The position numbers and the translations under genes were made by a program. Shown piece by piece: positions 51,451 to 59,850 of a stretch of 64,000 nucleotides of DNA (positions are counted from its first letter, which is position 1; each line of letters starts with the position of its first letter). This stretch comes from Simiduia curdlanivorans (GTDB taxonomy: Bacteria; Pseudomonadota; Gammaproteobacteria; Pseudomonadales; Cellvibrionaceae): contig NZ_JAUFQG010000004.1 of NCBI RefSeq assembly GCF_030409605.1, forward strand, positions 3,025,001 through 3,089,000, read 5' to 3'. Under the pieces are notes generated by a model. The model saw nothing but the letters and a program-made list of their open reading frames with translations, was not told where the DNA came from and did no database searches.

Positions 51451-53535
51451 ATGCCCTTAGTCATTAACACCAACGTTCAATCGCTGAACTCTCAGCGTCA
51501 ACTGGTGAAGTCCGGTGCAGACATGTCGAAAGCCATGGAACGCCTGTCTTCAGGTATGCGTATTAACAAAGCAGCGGATGATGCTGCCGGTTTGGCCATT
51601 GCCAACCGTATGACGTCGCAAGTACGGGGCCTGAATCAGGCCGTGCGTAACGCGAACGACGGCGTGTCCATGGTACAGACCGCCGAAGGTGGTTTGAACG
51701 AAATAACCAACATGCTCCAGCGTATGCGCGAGCTTGCGGTACAGTCTGCTAACGGAATTTACTCCGACGCAGACCGTGCAACATTGAACGCAGAATCAGA
51801 GCAGTTGAAGTCTGAAATTCAACGTATTGCGGATACCACTTCCTTTAACGGTCAGGCACTGCTTGATGGTTCTTTAGGTAATGTTTTGCTGCAGGTGGGT
51901 TCTGAGGCGAATCAAACTATCGGTGTGAACATTGCTGAAGTGAATAATGAGAAACTAGGTGTTAGTGCTAAAGCAGGCTTGAGTTCGTTTGCCCAAACTG
52001 GTTTGGCAACTGCTCTGAATGGCCTAGGAACCGGTGATCTTATTATCAATGGTGTTGCAATCGGATCTGCGGATAGTTCGGCGGATACGGCGTCAACGGC
52101 CAGCGCGACTTCAAGTGCTATTTCTATAGCTTCGGCTATTAATGCAAAATCTGACTTGTCTGGGGTGACTGCAACCGTTGAGCAATCAACGCTTGGTGGT
52201 GCGGCTATGCCGGGTGCCGGCGCGTTAGATACCACCTTATCGATCAACGGTATTGCTTTAGGAACTCTAGATCGCGCCGCTAACTCTACAGATGAAGAAG
52301 CTCGCGCCGCTACGGTGACATTAATCAATAATTATTCTGCCCAAACGGGTGTAAAAGCCATGGACAGCGGGACTTCTGAAGGTGGCGTTGTACTGGTCGC
52401 AGAAGATGGACGAAATATTGCCCTGACGGCAGGTACGGCTGCAAGCATGGCCGGCTTTGGTTTAACCTTTGGTGGCGCCGATGGCGAGACTGAGATTACC
52501 ACGGGTACGGTAGCACTGCGTTCGACCTCTGGCGGCGATATTACGATTACTTCTGATGCTACAGGCGATGCCAGCGATGGTGGGTTTACTGTCGGTAAAT
52601 ACTCGGGTGTCCAAGCGCAGGTAGCAACACAGCTGGAAGACAGCACCACCGCACTTTCTGCGGGTGATGTGGTTATCAACGGTGTTAGCATTGGTGCATC
52701 TCAAGCCAGCAGTGATACGGCTTCCTCTGTTAATAAAGACGCCAGTGCCATCTCAAAAGCTGCAGCCATAAACAAGGTGTCTGAGCAAACGGGTGTTACA
52801 GCTGTTGTGCTGGAGAACTTCGTTAAAGGCACAAGCCAAACCGCGACAGCCGCTGCTGATGCCATGGATATCAATATCAATGGCATTAATATAACCGCGA
52901 CAATGACCGGTGTACTCAGCGATGATCGTGAGTTAATTGTTAACGCGATTAACGATAAGTCCGGTCAGACGGGTGTTTATGCTGTCGATTCGGGTGAGGA
53001 TGCTGGTGGGGTTCAGTTGTTTGCAGCCGACGGCCGCAATATTGATGTGGCTGATAATGCTTCCACCGATGCAACGCTGGCCGATTATGGTTTGGCTGTA
53101 GCCACAAACATTGGTGAGTTTACGCTAGTATCAGATAAGTCCATTGAGGTTTCTTCGGGCACCGGAACCATTGCGAACTCAGGTTTGACGGCCGGTACTT
53201 ATGGCAACGCTGAGGACGGCCAGTCCATCGCCAATGTAGATATCTCTACTGCGGCTGGTGCGCAATCTGCCATTAAAGGATTGGATAACGCCATCGATAA
53301 CATTAACGCCATTCGAGCCGACCTCGGTGCGGTAAGTAACCGTTTGGACTTCGCAACATCCAACTTGATGAACGTATCGGAAAATACCGCAGCAGCCCGC
53401 TCGCGTATTCAAGATGCGGACTTCGCGGCGGAAACAGCGGCGCTGAGTCGTGCACAAGTTCTACAGCAGGCATCCACCGCGATGTTGGCTCAGGCGAATG
53501 CACAGCCACAGCAGGTTCTGTCACTACTCCAGTAA
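51451..53535 (+). CDS. fliC: Flagellin paralogue (FliC2)
   Basis: Second flagellin of 694 residues. The N-terminal (MPLVINTNVQSLNSQRQLVK) and C-terminal (LSRAQVLQQASTAMLAQANA) export and polymerisation regions are conserved and close to FliC1. The central region carries two ~210-residue units beginning near residues 194 and 405 (GDLIINGVAIG and GDVVINGVSIG), at the same register as in FliC1. The ribosome binding site is AGGAGG. It has a sigma-28 promoter, unlike FliC1. The two genes are likely a tandem duplication with later divergence. Confidence 0.95.
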   Translation: MPLVINTNVQSLNSQRQLVKSGADMSKAMERLSSGMRINKAADDAAGLAIANRMTSQVRGLNQAVRNANDGVSMVQTAEGGLNEITNMLQRMRELAVQSANGIYSDADRATLNAESEQLKSEIQRIADTTSFNGQALLDGSLGNVLLQVGSEANQTIGVNIAEVNNEKLGVSAKAGLSSFAQTGLATALNGLGTGDLIINGVAIGSADSSADTASTASATSSAISIASAINAKSDLSGVTATVEQSTLGGAAMPGAGALDTTLSINGIALGTLDRAANSTDEEARAATVTLINNYSAQTGVKAMDSGTSEGGVVLVAEDGRNIALTAGTAASMAGFGLTFGGADGETEITTGTVALRSTSGGDITITSDATGDASDGGFTVGKYSGVQAQVATQLEDSTTALSAGDVVINGVSIGASQASSDTASSVNKDASAISKAAAINKVSEQTGVTAVVLENFVKGTSQTATAAADAMDININGINITATMTGVLSDDRELIVNAINDKSGQTGVYAVDSGEDAGGVQLFAADGRNIDVADNASTDATLADYGLAVATNIGEFTLVSDKSIEVSSGTGTIANSGLTAGTYGNAEDGQSIANVDISTAAGAQSAIKGLDNAIDNINAIRADLGAVSNRLDFATSNLMNVSENTAAARSRIQDADFAAETAALSRAQVLQQASTAMLAQANAQPQQVLSLLQ

Positions 53536-53562
53536 TGGGGCAGTAACAGATAACTTAAAGCG

Positions 53563-53581
53563 GGTGGGGTAGTCCCCCACC
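53563..53581 (+). terminator. Hairpin between fliC2 and flaG
   Basis: GGTGGGG-TAGTC-CCCCACC is a strong 7-bp GC-rich stem without a T run. It probably reduces, rather than blocks, readthrough into flaG, or protects the flagellin mRNA end. Confidence 0.45.
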
Positions 53582-53603
53582 ATGAAAGCTGAGAGGTTTT
53601 CCC

Positions 53604-53993
53604 ATGAATGAAGTTAGAGCAACACAAGTGGCTATGACGATAGCTGCCGGGTCTGCTTCATCGAAAGGGGCTGCTGGCGCAACAAGCAGGGAAACCGGCA
53701 AAATATCGCCGGTGGAACAACCCGAGCAACCGCAAGAAGCGAAGAAAGTTGAATTACCACAAGAACCTGTTGTTCTTCAGGAAGTGGTGGCAGACATGAA
53801 TAACTATATTCAGTCTGTGCAGCGGGATTTGCATTTCGCGGTGGATGAAGACCTTGATCAAACCGTGATCAGGGTGATGGACCGGGATACGGGCGAGCTC
53901 ATTCGCCAGATCCCAGAAGAAGTGTTTTTAGACTTGGCACGAAAAATGAAGGCAGAACAAGAGCCCTTTCATTTGGTTAATGCCCAGGGCTAA
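53604..53993 (+). CDS. flaG: Flagellar protein FlaG
   Basis: FlaG limits flagellar filament length in several polar flagellates. The C-terminal FlaG domain includes LHFAVDEDLDQTVIRVMDRDTGE and IRQIPEEVFLDLARKM. The N-terminal 55 residues are low-complexity and rich in Ala, Gly, Glu and Pro. The length of 129 is normal. No promoter was seen, so expression probably depends on readthrough from fliC2. Confidence 0.92.
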   Translation: MNEVRATQVAMTIAAGSASSKGAAGATSRETGKISPVEQPEQPQEAKKVELPQEPVVLQEVVADMNNYIQSVQRDLHFAVDEDLDQTVIRVMDRDTGELIRQIPEEVFLDLARKMKAEQEPFHLVNAQG

Positions 53994-54012
53994 AAGCCGT
54001 CAGGTTACGACG

Positions 54013-54030
54013 GGGTGCGCTTGCGCACCC
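54013..54030 (+). terminator. Stem-loop after flaG
   Basis: GGGTGCGC-TT-GCGCACCC is a perfect 8-bp stem followed by TTTGT. It is a short-T terminator candidate between flaG and fliD. Confidence 0.55.
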
Positions 54031-54116
54031 TTTGTCGCATCTGAATATTTGATATAACCCGTTATGTTTTATTCGCTTCTTGATATAGCCGAGCGCGGAT
54101 AAATAGAGAGGTAGAT

Positions 54117-56144
54117 ATGATTGATTCAAATGTCCCCTACTTGTTAGGTGCCGGATCGGGTATCGACTCCAAAGCGCTGGTCGAGCAATTGGTAGAGATT
54201 GAAAAGTCTGCCAAACAGGGCCAAATTGACTCAAAGCGAACCAGTTATGAAACTAAGCTGTCTGACTACGGTCTTTTTAAAAGTGCGCTTTCTACGCTGC
54301 AAAGTGCTCTGACGACCTTAAAAAATCCCGAAACCTTTACGGCAAAATCGGTGTCATTTCCGGATAGCGATGTGGTGATACCAACGGCCGTTAAGGCGGG
54401 TGCACAAACGGGTACCTTTTCCATTGAAGTTACCAACATTGCTAAATCCCAAAGCTTAAGTTCTCCCTCTTTTACCAACATCACCGACGAGGTAGGGAAG
54501 GGCACATTAACCTTTAATTTCGGCGATTGGGACGACGTTATTCCGCCGACGACCTTTACTGCTGATACGAATAAAGTTGCTAAATCGATCGTCATTGATG
54601 ATACCAACAATACACTTGAAGGCTTACGCGATGCGATTAACACTGCCGGCTTAGGTGTTCAGGCAAGTATTGTAAATGACGGGTCTGGCTTTAAGCTATT
54701 GATGAAAGCCGAATCGGGTGAAAACAACCAGTTAAGTATTTCTGTGGTTGAAGATGAGGCGGTGCCATCGGATAACGATGCAACCGGTTTGTCTCGGTTT
54801 ACCTTCAATGAAACCGCCTTGCAAATGACCCAACAGCAGGCCGGCGCTGATGCACATTTAATTATGAACGGCTTAGCGGTCACGCGCACCACGAATAATA
54901 TTACCGATCTTATAGACGGCTTCAGCTTTACCATTGCTAAAGATGCACCGGGGGAAGTTGTAAACATCTCTATTCTTGATGATAAAACCAGTGCCGAAGA
55001 TGCGATACGAAACTTTGTTGATTTGTATAACGAGTTTTTAGAGGTGGTTAAACCGTTGACCGGTTTAAATGAAGAAACCAGTGAGTACGGTAGTTTGTCG
55101 CGCGACGCCTTGGCTAAATCCATGCTGAACAAAATTCGCGAGTTTATTACCCAGCCGGTAGAAGGTATTAGCTCAGGCTTAAATGCGCTTACAAACCTAG
55201 GGATTCGCACCGAGTTAGATGGCTCCATTTCCATCGATGAAACAGTGTTCAGCCAAGCCTTCGATGAAAATTACGCAGATTTAAAAAATGTATTTGCGGC
55301 CTCAACAGCTTCTAGCGCGGATAAAGTTAAAGTAACTGGTTATGGCACAAGTACCGTTGCAGGAACCTATGAAATAGAAATAACGCAACAGCCGGAGAAG
55401 GGGACTTTCACGGGCACTGCAAGCTTGGGTTTTCCACTCGATACAACCGGCAAGGACTACAGCTTCAATTTTGAAGTCAACGGCGTTGCGACGGCGAGTC
55501 TGGCCTTACCGGGCGGTGTGGTTTACGCAAATGAAACCGAAATGGCGACAGCGTTCGAACAGCTGATCAATAGTGATAGCGCGTTAGCGGCGGCAGGCGT
55601 AAAAGTCGACGTAAGTTTCGATACGGACCATTTCGTTTTTACGTCTAATGCGTTTGGTAGTAATTCGCTTGTGTCTATCACTGCTGGTGGCGCCGACATT
55701 GCAGATTTGGGTTTATCAGTAGCGGCTGGTACGGCGGGTAAGAATGTGGTGGGAATGGTTAATGGCGTTGAAGCTTTTGGTCTGGGCGATGTTTTATTGC
55801 CCGCCTATGGCACTGATGCTTACGGGCTTAAACTGAGAATTTTACCTGGCGCCACCACTGCCTCAGTGACATTTGCCCGGGGCATTGGCGATAACCTTGA
55901 TCGTTTGGTGACGGACTTTCTTGGATCTCAGGGCCCAGTTACTACCCGTGAAAAGGGGCTTGCGGAAGACATTGCCGACTTAGATGAAGATCAGGAAAAG
56001 CTCGATAGTCGAAGTGCGGCCTACCAAGCCAGATTGCAAGCGCAATTCATCGCTATGGAAGCTATTGTCGACTCGTTAAACAGCACGCGCGACTACCTAA
56101 AAAGTGTGTTAGATAACCTACCATTTACCGCGAATAATAACTAA
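54117..56144 (+). CDS. fliD: Flagellar hook-associated protein 2, filament cap FliD
   Basis: Caps the growing filament and promotes flagellin folding. The N-terminal FliD domain starts LLGAGSGIDSKALVEQLVEIEK. A C-terminal coiled region (LAEDIADLDEDQEKLDSRSA through NSTRDYLKSVLDNL) matches the family. At 675 residues it is longer than the 474 of P. aeruginosa because of an enlarged central domain, in keeping with the large flagellins. The ribosome binding site is GAGAGG. No promoter of its own was identified. Confidence 0.95.
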   Translation: MIDSNVPYLLGAGSGIDSKALVEQLVEIEKSAKQGQIDSKRTSYETKLSDYGLFKSALSTLQSALTTLKNPETFTAKSVSFPDSDVVIPTAVKAGAQTGTFSIEVTNIAKSQSLSSPSFTNITDEVGKGTLTFNFGDWDDVIPPTTFTADTNKVAKSIVIDDTNNTLEGLRDAINTAGLGVQASIVNDGSGFKLLMKAESGENNQLSISVVEDEAVPSDNDATGLSRFTFNETALQMTQQQAGADAHLIMNGLAVTRTTNNITDLIDGFSFTIAKDAPGEVVNISILDDKTSAEDAIRNFVDLYNEFLEVVKPLTGLNEETSEYGSLSRDALAKSMLNKIREFITQPVEGISSGLNALTNLGIRTELDGSISIDETVFSQAFDENYADLKNVFAASTASSADKVKVTGYGTSTVAGTYEIEITQQPEKGTFTGTASLGFPLDTTGKDYSFNFEVNGVATASLALPGGVVYANETEMATAFEQLINSDSALAAAGVKVDVSFDTDHFVFTSNAFGSNSLVSITAGGADIADLGLSVAAGTAGKNVVGMVNGVEAFGLGDVLLPAYGTDAYGLKLRILPGATTASVTFARGIGDNLDRLVTDFLGSQGPVTTREKGLAEDIADLDEDQEKLDSRSAAYQARLQAQFIAMEAIVDSLNSTRDYLKSVLDNLPFTANNN

Positions 56145-56168
56145 AGCAATTTGGGCGAGTGTCGATAA
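56142..56168 (+). promoter_or_regulatory. Sigma-28 promoter of fliS1, overlapping the fliD stop
   Basis: TAAAGCAA, 11 bases, then GTCGATAA. The -35 box begins with the TAA stop codon of fliD. The spacing is exact for FliA. Confidence 0.8.
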
Positions 56169-56217
56169 CCTTGTGAGAAACATGCGCCTTTGCAGTTTCG
56201 AGTGAATTGAGGTCGAT

Positions 56218-56607
56218 ATGAATCTTCGTGCTAATGTGAATGCCTACACTAAAGTTCGCAATGAGACCGCCGTTGAAACGGCGAACAATCATCGGCTTAT
56301 TGAACTCTTGTACGATGGTGCTTTGGAGCGTATCGCCCAGGCGAAGGGCGCACAACAGCAAGGTAGGATCGATGTTCGTGGGATTAAAGTAAGCCACGCG
56401 ATTAACATTCTTATGGGTTTGCGCGACGCCCTTAATCCAGCTCAGGGCGCCGAGCTGGCCGGCAACCTCGACTCCCTTTACGATTATATTCAGCGCCTGC
56501 TGTTAAGCGGTCATAAAGAGGGATCGGTCGAGAAGTTTGATGAGGCGAGTAAGTTGCTTAATGAATTGGCGAGCGCTTGGCGGGAAATTGGAGCGATGGT
56601 GGGGTGA
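56218..56607 (+). CDS. fliS: Flagellar export chaperone FliS (copy 1)
   Basis: Binds the C-terminus of flagellin in the cytoplasm and prevents early polymerisation. The four-helix FliS pattern is clear: NAYTKVRNETAVETANNHR, LIELLYDGALERIAQAKGA, and NLDSLYDYIQRLLL. The length of 129 is typical. It has its own sigma-28 promoter. Two more FliS-like genes follow at 56817 and 57733, and this copy is closest to the second. Confidence 0.93.
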   Translation: MNLRANVNAYTKVRNETAVETANNHRLIELLYDGALERIAQAKGAQQQGRIDVRGIKVSHAINILMGLRDALNPAQGAELAGNLDSLYDYIQRLLLSGHKEGSVEKFDEASKLLNELASAWREIGAMVG

Positions 56608-56612
56608 AGAGC

Positions 56613-56736
56613 GCTGCAAGCCGCAAGCTGTTTGCTGCAAGAAAAATCACAATCAAAAATTAGGTCCTAGCGGGCCTATTTTTTTGCGCGACCAAAATTG
56701 TAGGGTCTGGGCATCCGGCTTGCAGCTTGCAGCTAG
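56613..56736. repeat. Composite heptamer-repeat/terminator element, copy A
   Basis: Left: four heptamers of GCYGCAA type (56613-56640). Centre: AATCAAA and a terminator hairpin TAGGTCC-TAGC-GGGCCTA with seven T residues (56661-56685). Right: CTTGCAG heptamers (56719-56732). The arms pair at 15 of 16 positions, so the whole unit can form one long hairpin. Copy B is at 59851-60030. Both lie just before a sigma-54 promoter. The internal terminator presumably ends fliS1 transcripts. Confidence 0.7.
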
Positions 56737-56742
56737 AAAAAG

Positions 56743-56759
56743 TTGGCATTATCTTCGCA
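56743..56759 (+). promoter_or_regulatory. Sigma-54 promoter of fliS2
   Basis: TTGGCAT-TATCT-TCGCA has GG and GC 10 bases apart, as needed for -24/-12. One base differs from the TTGC box. It lies 58 bases before the ATG. Confidence 0.7.
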
Positions 56760-56816
56760 TTAAAAACTTTCAAGCACCTAAGTGCTGAGGTTTTTTTGAC
56801 ACTTGAGGATAATCCG

Positions 56817-57200
56817 ATGACTGTAGTTGCCACTCGCGCTGCCAAAATGATGGCAGCTGAACCCAATGAAATATCCCCCCACCGTGTGATCGCGCTTCTG
56901 CTCGACGGCGCCTTAGAGCGCATTGGCCAAGCAAAGATGTGTTTAGCCGAAAATAACCAAAAAGACTTTGAAGTGCTGCTTGTTAAGACCGTTGGAATTT
57001 TAAACGGATTAAGGTCAAGCCTAGATTTCGAAAAAGGCGGTGAAATTGCAGCTAACTTAGATTCAATCTATGACTATGTGGCCGATAAGCTCATACAACA
57101 ACACAATCCAGAAGCGCTAGCCGAAGCGGAACATTTGCTCTCTGAAATTAAATTGGGGTGGGACGGAATAACCGACCAAGCAACCAGCATCGCTAGATAA
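56817..57200 (+). CDS. FliS-family chaperone (copy 2)
   Basis: 127 residues with the FliS helical pattern: PNEISPHRVIALLLDGALERIGQAK and NLDSIYDYVADKLIQ. ATG 56817 with TTGAGGA seven bases upstream is chosen; the frame is open from 56727, but that part would overlap the promoter. It lacks the Tyr-rich N-terminus of copy 1, where the first conserved region is ATRAAKMMAAEP. It probably serves a specific export substrate, but which one is not shown. Confidence 0.88.
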   Translation: MTVVATRAAKMMAAEPNEISPHRVIALLLDGALERIGQAKMCLAENNQKDFEVLLVKTVGILNGLRSSLDFEKGGEIAANLDSIYDYVADKLIQQHNPEALAEAEHLLSEIKLGWDGITDQATSIAR

Positions 57201-57365
57201 ACCAGTCGATTGGTCGAAGCGATTCAAGCAGGGCGGCTTAGCGTTTCCCTAACCGCATTACCGTAAGCGTTAGGTTTATTGGCTAGGGGCGGAGGCGGAC
57301 TAATCTTCCGGGTGGTTGTGTTTGAATTGCTCTGTATTCACGAAAAATTTTAGTCGTCCTTTTCT

Positions 57366-57392
57366 TTAAGTTTGCATTCCTGCTGTCGATAA
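57366..57392 (+). promoter_or_regulatory. Sigma-28 promoter of the FliT-like gene
   Basis: TTAAGTTT, 11 bases, then GTCGATAA. It lies 33 bases before the ATG, at exact FliA spacing. Confidence 0.8.
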
Positions 57393-57425
57393 CCTGAGGT
57401 AGCTAATCTATCTCAGGAGTATCAC

Positions 57426-57677
57426 ATGGCGTTAATACCGCACAGCCAATGGCGTTTAGTTCGCATGCGTAAAGCGTTAGAGTCGGCTTTATCTGAGCAG
57501 GACTGGGATAAGGTTCGGCAATTTGACCTAAGCCTTATGCAGGCGTTAAATGAAGCTAGTGAAGACCCAGAGCGCGACGCAAAAACACTTCTGATGGAGC
57601 TAAATGCTGTCGTGCACCTCTACAAAGACTTAGTGCTGAGTTCTGAGTTACATCGCACGGTTAATCAGTTACATTGA
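57426..57677 (+). CDS. FliT-like small flagellar protein
   Basis: An 83-residue helical protein. In the flagellar operons of related bacteria FliT, a FliD chaperone and FlhDC/FleQ-axis regulator, follows FliS. The pattern ALESALSEQDWDKVRQFDLSLMQAL and a C-terminal helix fit that type, but no diagnostic motif was found. It is between two FliS copies and has its own sigma-28 promoter. A small hairpin TGGGT-AA-ACCCA with TTTT follows (57679-57695). Confidence 0.65.
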   Translation: MALIPHSQWRLVRMRKALESALSEQDWDKVRQFDLSLMQALNEASEDPERDAKTLLMELNAVVHLYKDLVLSSELHRTVNQLH

Positions 57678-57732
57678 ATGGGTAAACCCAGTTTTAACAC
57701 GCTAAGCTTGGTTAACAGCTTGAGGACTCGTC

Positions 57733-58122
57733 ATGTTTAAAGCTAAAGGAACGGAGTTGTATCAGCGCCTTGGGCTTGAGAGCCAAGTGCAAGGGGCGAG
57801 CCCGCATCAACTCATTGCACTTCTGTACAATAGTGCCACGGCGCAGCTGGAGCAGGCGCTGCTCGCTGATAGCCAAGGTAAAGACGACGTCCGGCGTAAA
57901 CACGTGGCCAAATGTTTAGGGGTTATTGGCGGTTTATCGGAATCATTAAATTTTGACGTGGCTTCTGATTTACCTTACAACTTACACAACCTTTACCTCT
58001 ATATGCAGGGCAAGCTGGTGCAGAATCAGCGCCAATTTTCCAAGTCGGATTGCGAGGAAATTCTCGCTTTGCTGGAAACACTGAGCGATGGCTGGGGCGG
58101 CATTGCGAGTAAAGTAAACTAA
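57733..58122 (+). CDS. FliS-family chaperone (copy 3)
   Basis: 129 residues with FliS helices: GASPHQLIALLYNSATAQLEQA and LPYNLHNLYLYMQGKL. It is clearly FliS-like but the most divergent of the three. The ribosome binding site is TGAGGA. No sigma-28 or sigma-54 promoter was seen upstream, so it probably depends on the FliT-like promoter. Copies 1 to 3 may match the two flagellins and other substrates. This is inference. Confidence 0.88.
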   Translation: MFKAKGTELYQRLGLESQVQGASPHQLIALLYNSATAQLEQALLADSQGKDDVRRKHVAKCLGVIGGLSESLNFDVASDLPYNLHNLYLYMQGKLVQNQRQFSKSDCEEILALLETLSDGWGGIASKVN

Positions 58123-58201
58123 GCCCTGTATATTTAATAACCTCTCTTAATAGCACCTTTTTGACTTTTACGGTCTCTTAGAACAAGAAGCACGTAACTA
58201 C

Positions 58202-58215
58202 GTCAATTTCTAGAC
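58202..58215. promoter_or_regulatory. FleQ-box-like 14-mer upstream of fleQ
   Basis: On the minus strand GTCTAGAAATTGAC matches the recalled FleQ consensus GTCaNTAAAtTGAC at all but two positions. It lies 190 bases before fleQ and could mediate autoregulation. Confidence 0.4.
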
Positions 58216-58300
58216 GAAAACATTCCATCTAAACCCCTGCCAAGAATTTGACCAGTGGCAAAGTTTTGACTATTACTTGTTGCACTAAGTTGTTTTTTTG

Positions 58301-58317
58301 ACTTCCGACACGGAAGT
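58301..58317. promoter_or_regulatory. Inverted repeat ACTTCCG-ACA-CGGAAGT upstream of fleQ
   Basis: Perfect 7-bp inverted repeat with a 3-base spacer, 89 bases before the fleQ ATG. It has no T tract, so an operator is likelier than a terminator. The binding protein is unknown. Confidence 0.4.
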
Positions 58318-58405
58318 TAATGCCAACAGTGATAGGGGCCTCCAGGTTGAGGTGATGTTCGTCGCCGGATTGCAGTAATCCTTAGGTGTAAATTAGGAAA
58401 TCCAC

Positions 58406-59845
58406 ATGTTGTTAGAACCCATTAAAATTCTTGTTGTAGATGATAACGCCGAGCGCCGGCGGGACCTCAAGGTAATCTTAGATTTCATGGGTGAATCCGC
58501 CCTTACTGTTGATACCAGCCGCTGGGAAGAGGAGGCTGATCTGGCCGATAGCGCCCATCGTTACAGCGCTGTTTTTTTGGGCGAAAATAAGGATCATCCT
58601 GCACTCATTTCGCGCCTGCAGCGGGTACATGATTGGGATCAGGGCCTGCCAGTTATCCTCGTCGGGCAAGAGTCGGCGCTTCCCGCCGAAACCAATCCTT
58701 ATTTAAAGCATAAAATCATTGGCGAAATGCCAAGCCAGCCCACCTACAATCAATTACTTGATCTATTGCATAGAGCCCAACGCTTTCACAGAATGCTGAG
58801 TCGCAATGCCAAGTCAGGTACTAAACGCGTTCCCCATCTGTTTAGGAGCTTGGTTGGCTCCGCGCCTGCGGTTGAGAAAATGCGCGAAATGATGGCGCAA
58901 GTAGCCGACAAAGATGTCACCGTGTTAATTACAGGCGAGTCTGGCACCGGCAAAGAGGTTGTCGCTAGAAACCTGCACTATAACTCGACCCGTCGCGACA
59001 AGCCTTTCGTACCCGTAAATTGTGGTGCGATTCCGGCGGAGCTTTTAGAAAGCGAGTTATTCGGTCATGAAAAAGGCGCTTTCACCGGCGCTATTAGCTC
59101 CCGTGCTGGGCGTTTTGAAATGGCCGAGGGCGGTACGCTGTTTCTCGATGAGATAGGCGATATGCCGCTCAACATGCAGGTAAAGATACTTCGCGTGTTG
59201 CAAGAGCGCTGTTTTGAGCGGGTTGGTAGCAATAAAACCCAACCCACCAATGTTCGAATTATTGCCGCAACCCATCGCAACTTAGATGACATGATTACCG
59301 AAAATCGGTTTCGCGAAGACTTGTACTACCGGCTGAATGTATTCCCCATTGAGGTTCCGGCCCTAAGAGAGCGAGCCGAAGATATTCCGGTTTTAATTAC
59401 CGAGCTGGTTTCGAAAATGGAGGCCGAAGGGCGCGGTAGTGCACGCTTCAACTCCTCGGCTATATTATCTTTGTCTCGACACGAGTGGTCCGGCAATGTC
59501 AGAGAATTGGCGAACTTGGTTGAGCGTATGGCCATCATGATGCCGGGCAAGGTGGTGGGCGCCCAAGACCTGCCTAGTAAATATCAGCATGTGGATGAAC
59601 TGGAGCAAGAAGAGTTTTTTCAGCTCGAACAAGATAGCCATAACACGGTTATTAAGGTGGGTGAAAACCCTCTATTACCTGATACCGGCATCGATTTGAA
59701 AGAGTACCTCACGTCCCTTGAGTGCAGTCTTATTCAGCAGGCCTTAGACGATACGGGTGGTGTGGTAGCGCGTGCAGCCGATCGATTGACGATTCGTCGA
59801 ACCACGCTCGTGGAAAAAATGCGCAAGTATGGGTTGAGTCGTTAA
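58406..59845 (+). CDS. fleQ: Sigma-54-dependent flagellar master regulator FleQ
   Basis: Top regulator of polar flagellar genes and c-di-GMP-responsive switch. The N-terminal REC-like domain lacks the phospho-Asp (Gly59 in AVFLGENK), as in FleQ. The LFRS motif (145-148) whose arginine contacts c-di-GMP is present. The AAA+ domain has Walker A GESGTGKE (177-184) and the sigma-54 contact GAFTGA (about 226-231). A Fis-type HTH closes the protein. The length of 479 is close to the family. Confidence 0.95.
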   Translation: MLLEPIKILVVDDNAERRRDLKVILDFMGESALTVDTSRWEEEADLADSAHRYSAVFLGENKDHPALISRLQRVHDWDQGLPVILVGQESALPAETNPYLKHKIIGEMPSQPTYNQLLDLLHRAQRFHRMLSRNAKSGTKRVPHLFRSLVGSAPAVEKMREMMAQVADKDVTVLITGESGTGKEVVARNLHYNSTRRDKPFVPVNCGAIPAELLESELFGHEKGAFTGAISSRAGRFEMAEGGTLFLDEIGDMPLNMQVKILRVLQERCFERVGSNKTQPTNVRIIAATHRNLDDMITENRFREDLYYRLNVFPIEVPALRERAEDIPVLITELVSKMEAEGRGSARFNSSAILSLSRHEWSGNVRELANLVERMAIMMPGKVVGAQDLPSKYQHVDELEQEEFFQLEQDSHNTVIKVGENPLLPDTGIDLKEYLTSLECSLIQQALDDTGGVVARAADRLTIRRTTLVEKMRKYGLSR

Positions 59846-59850
59846 ATTTG

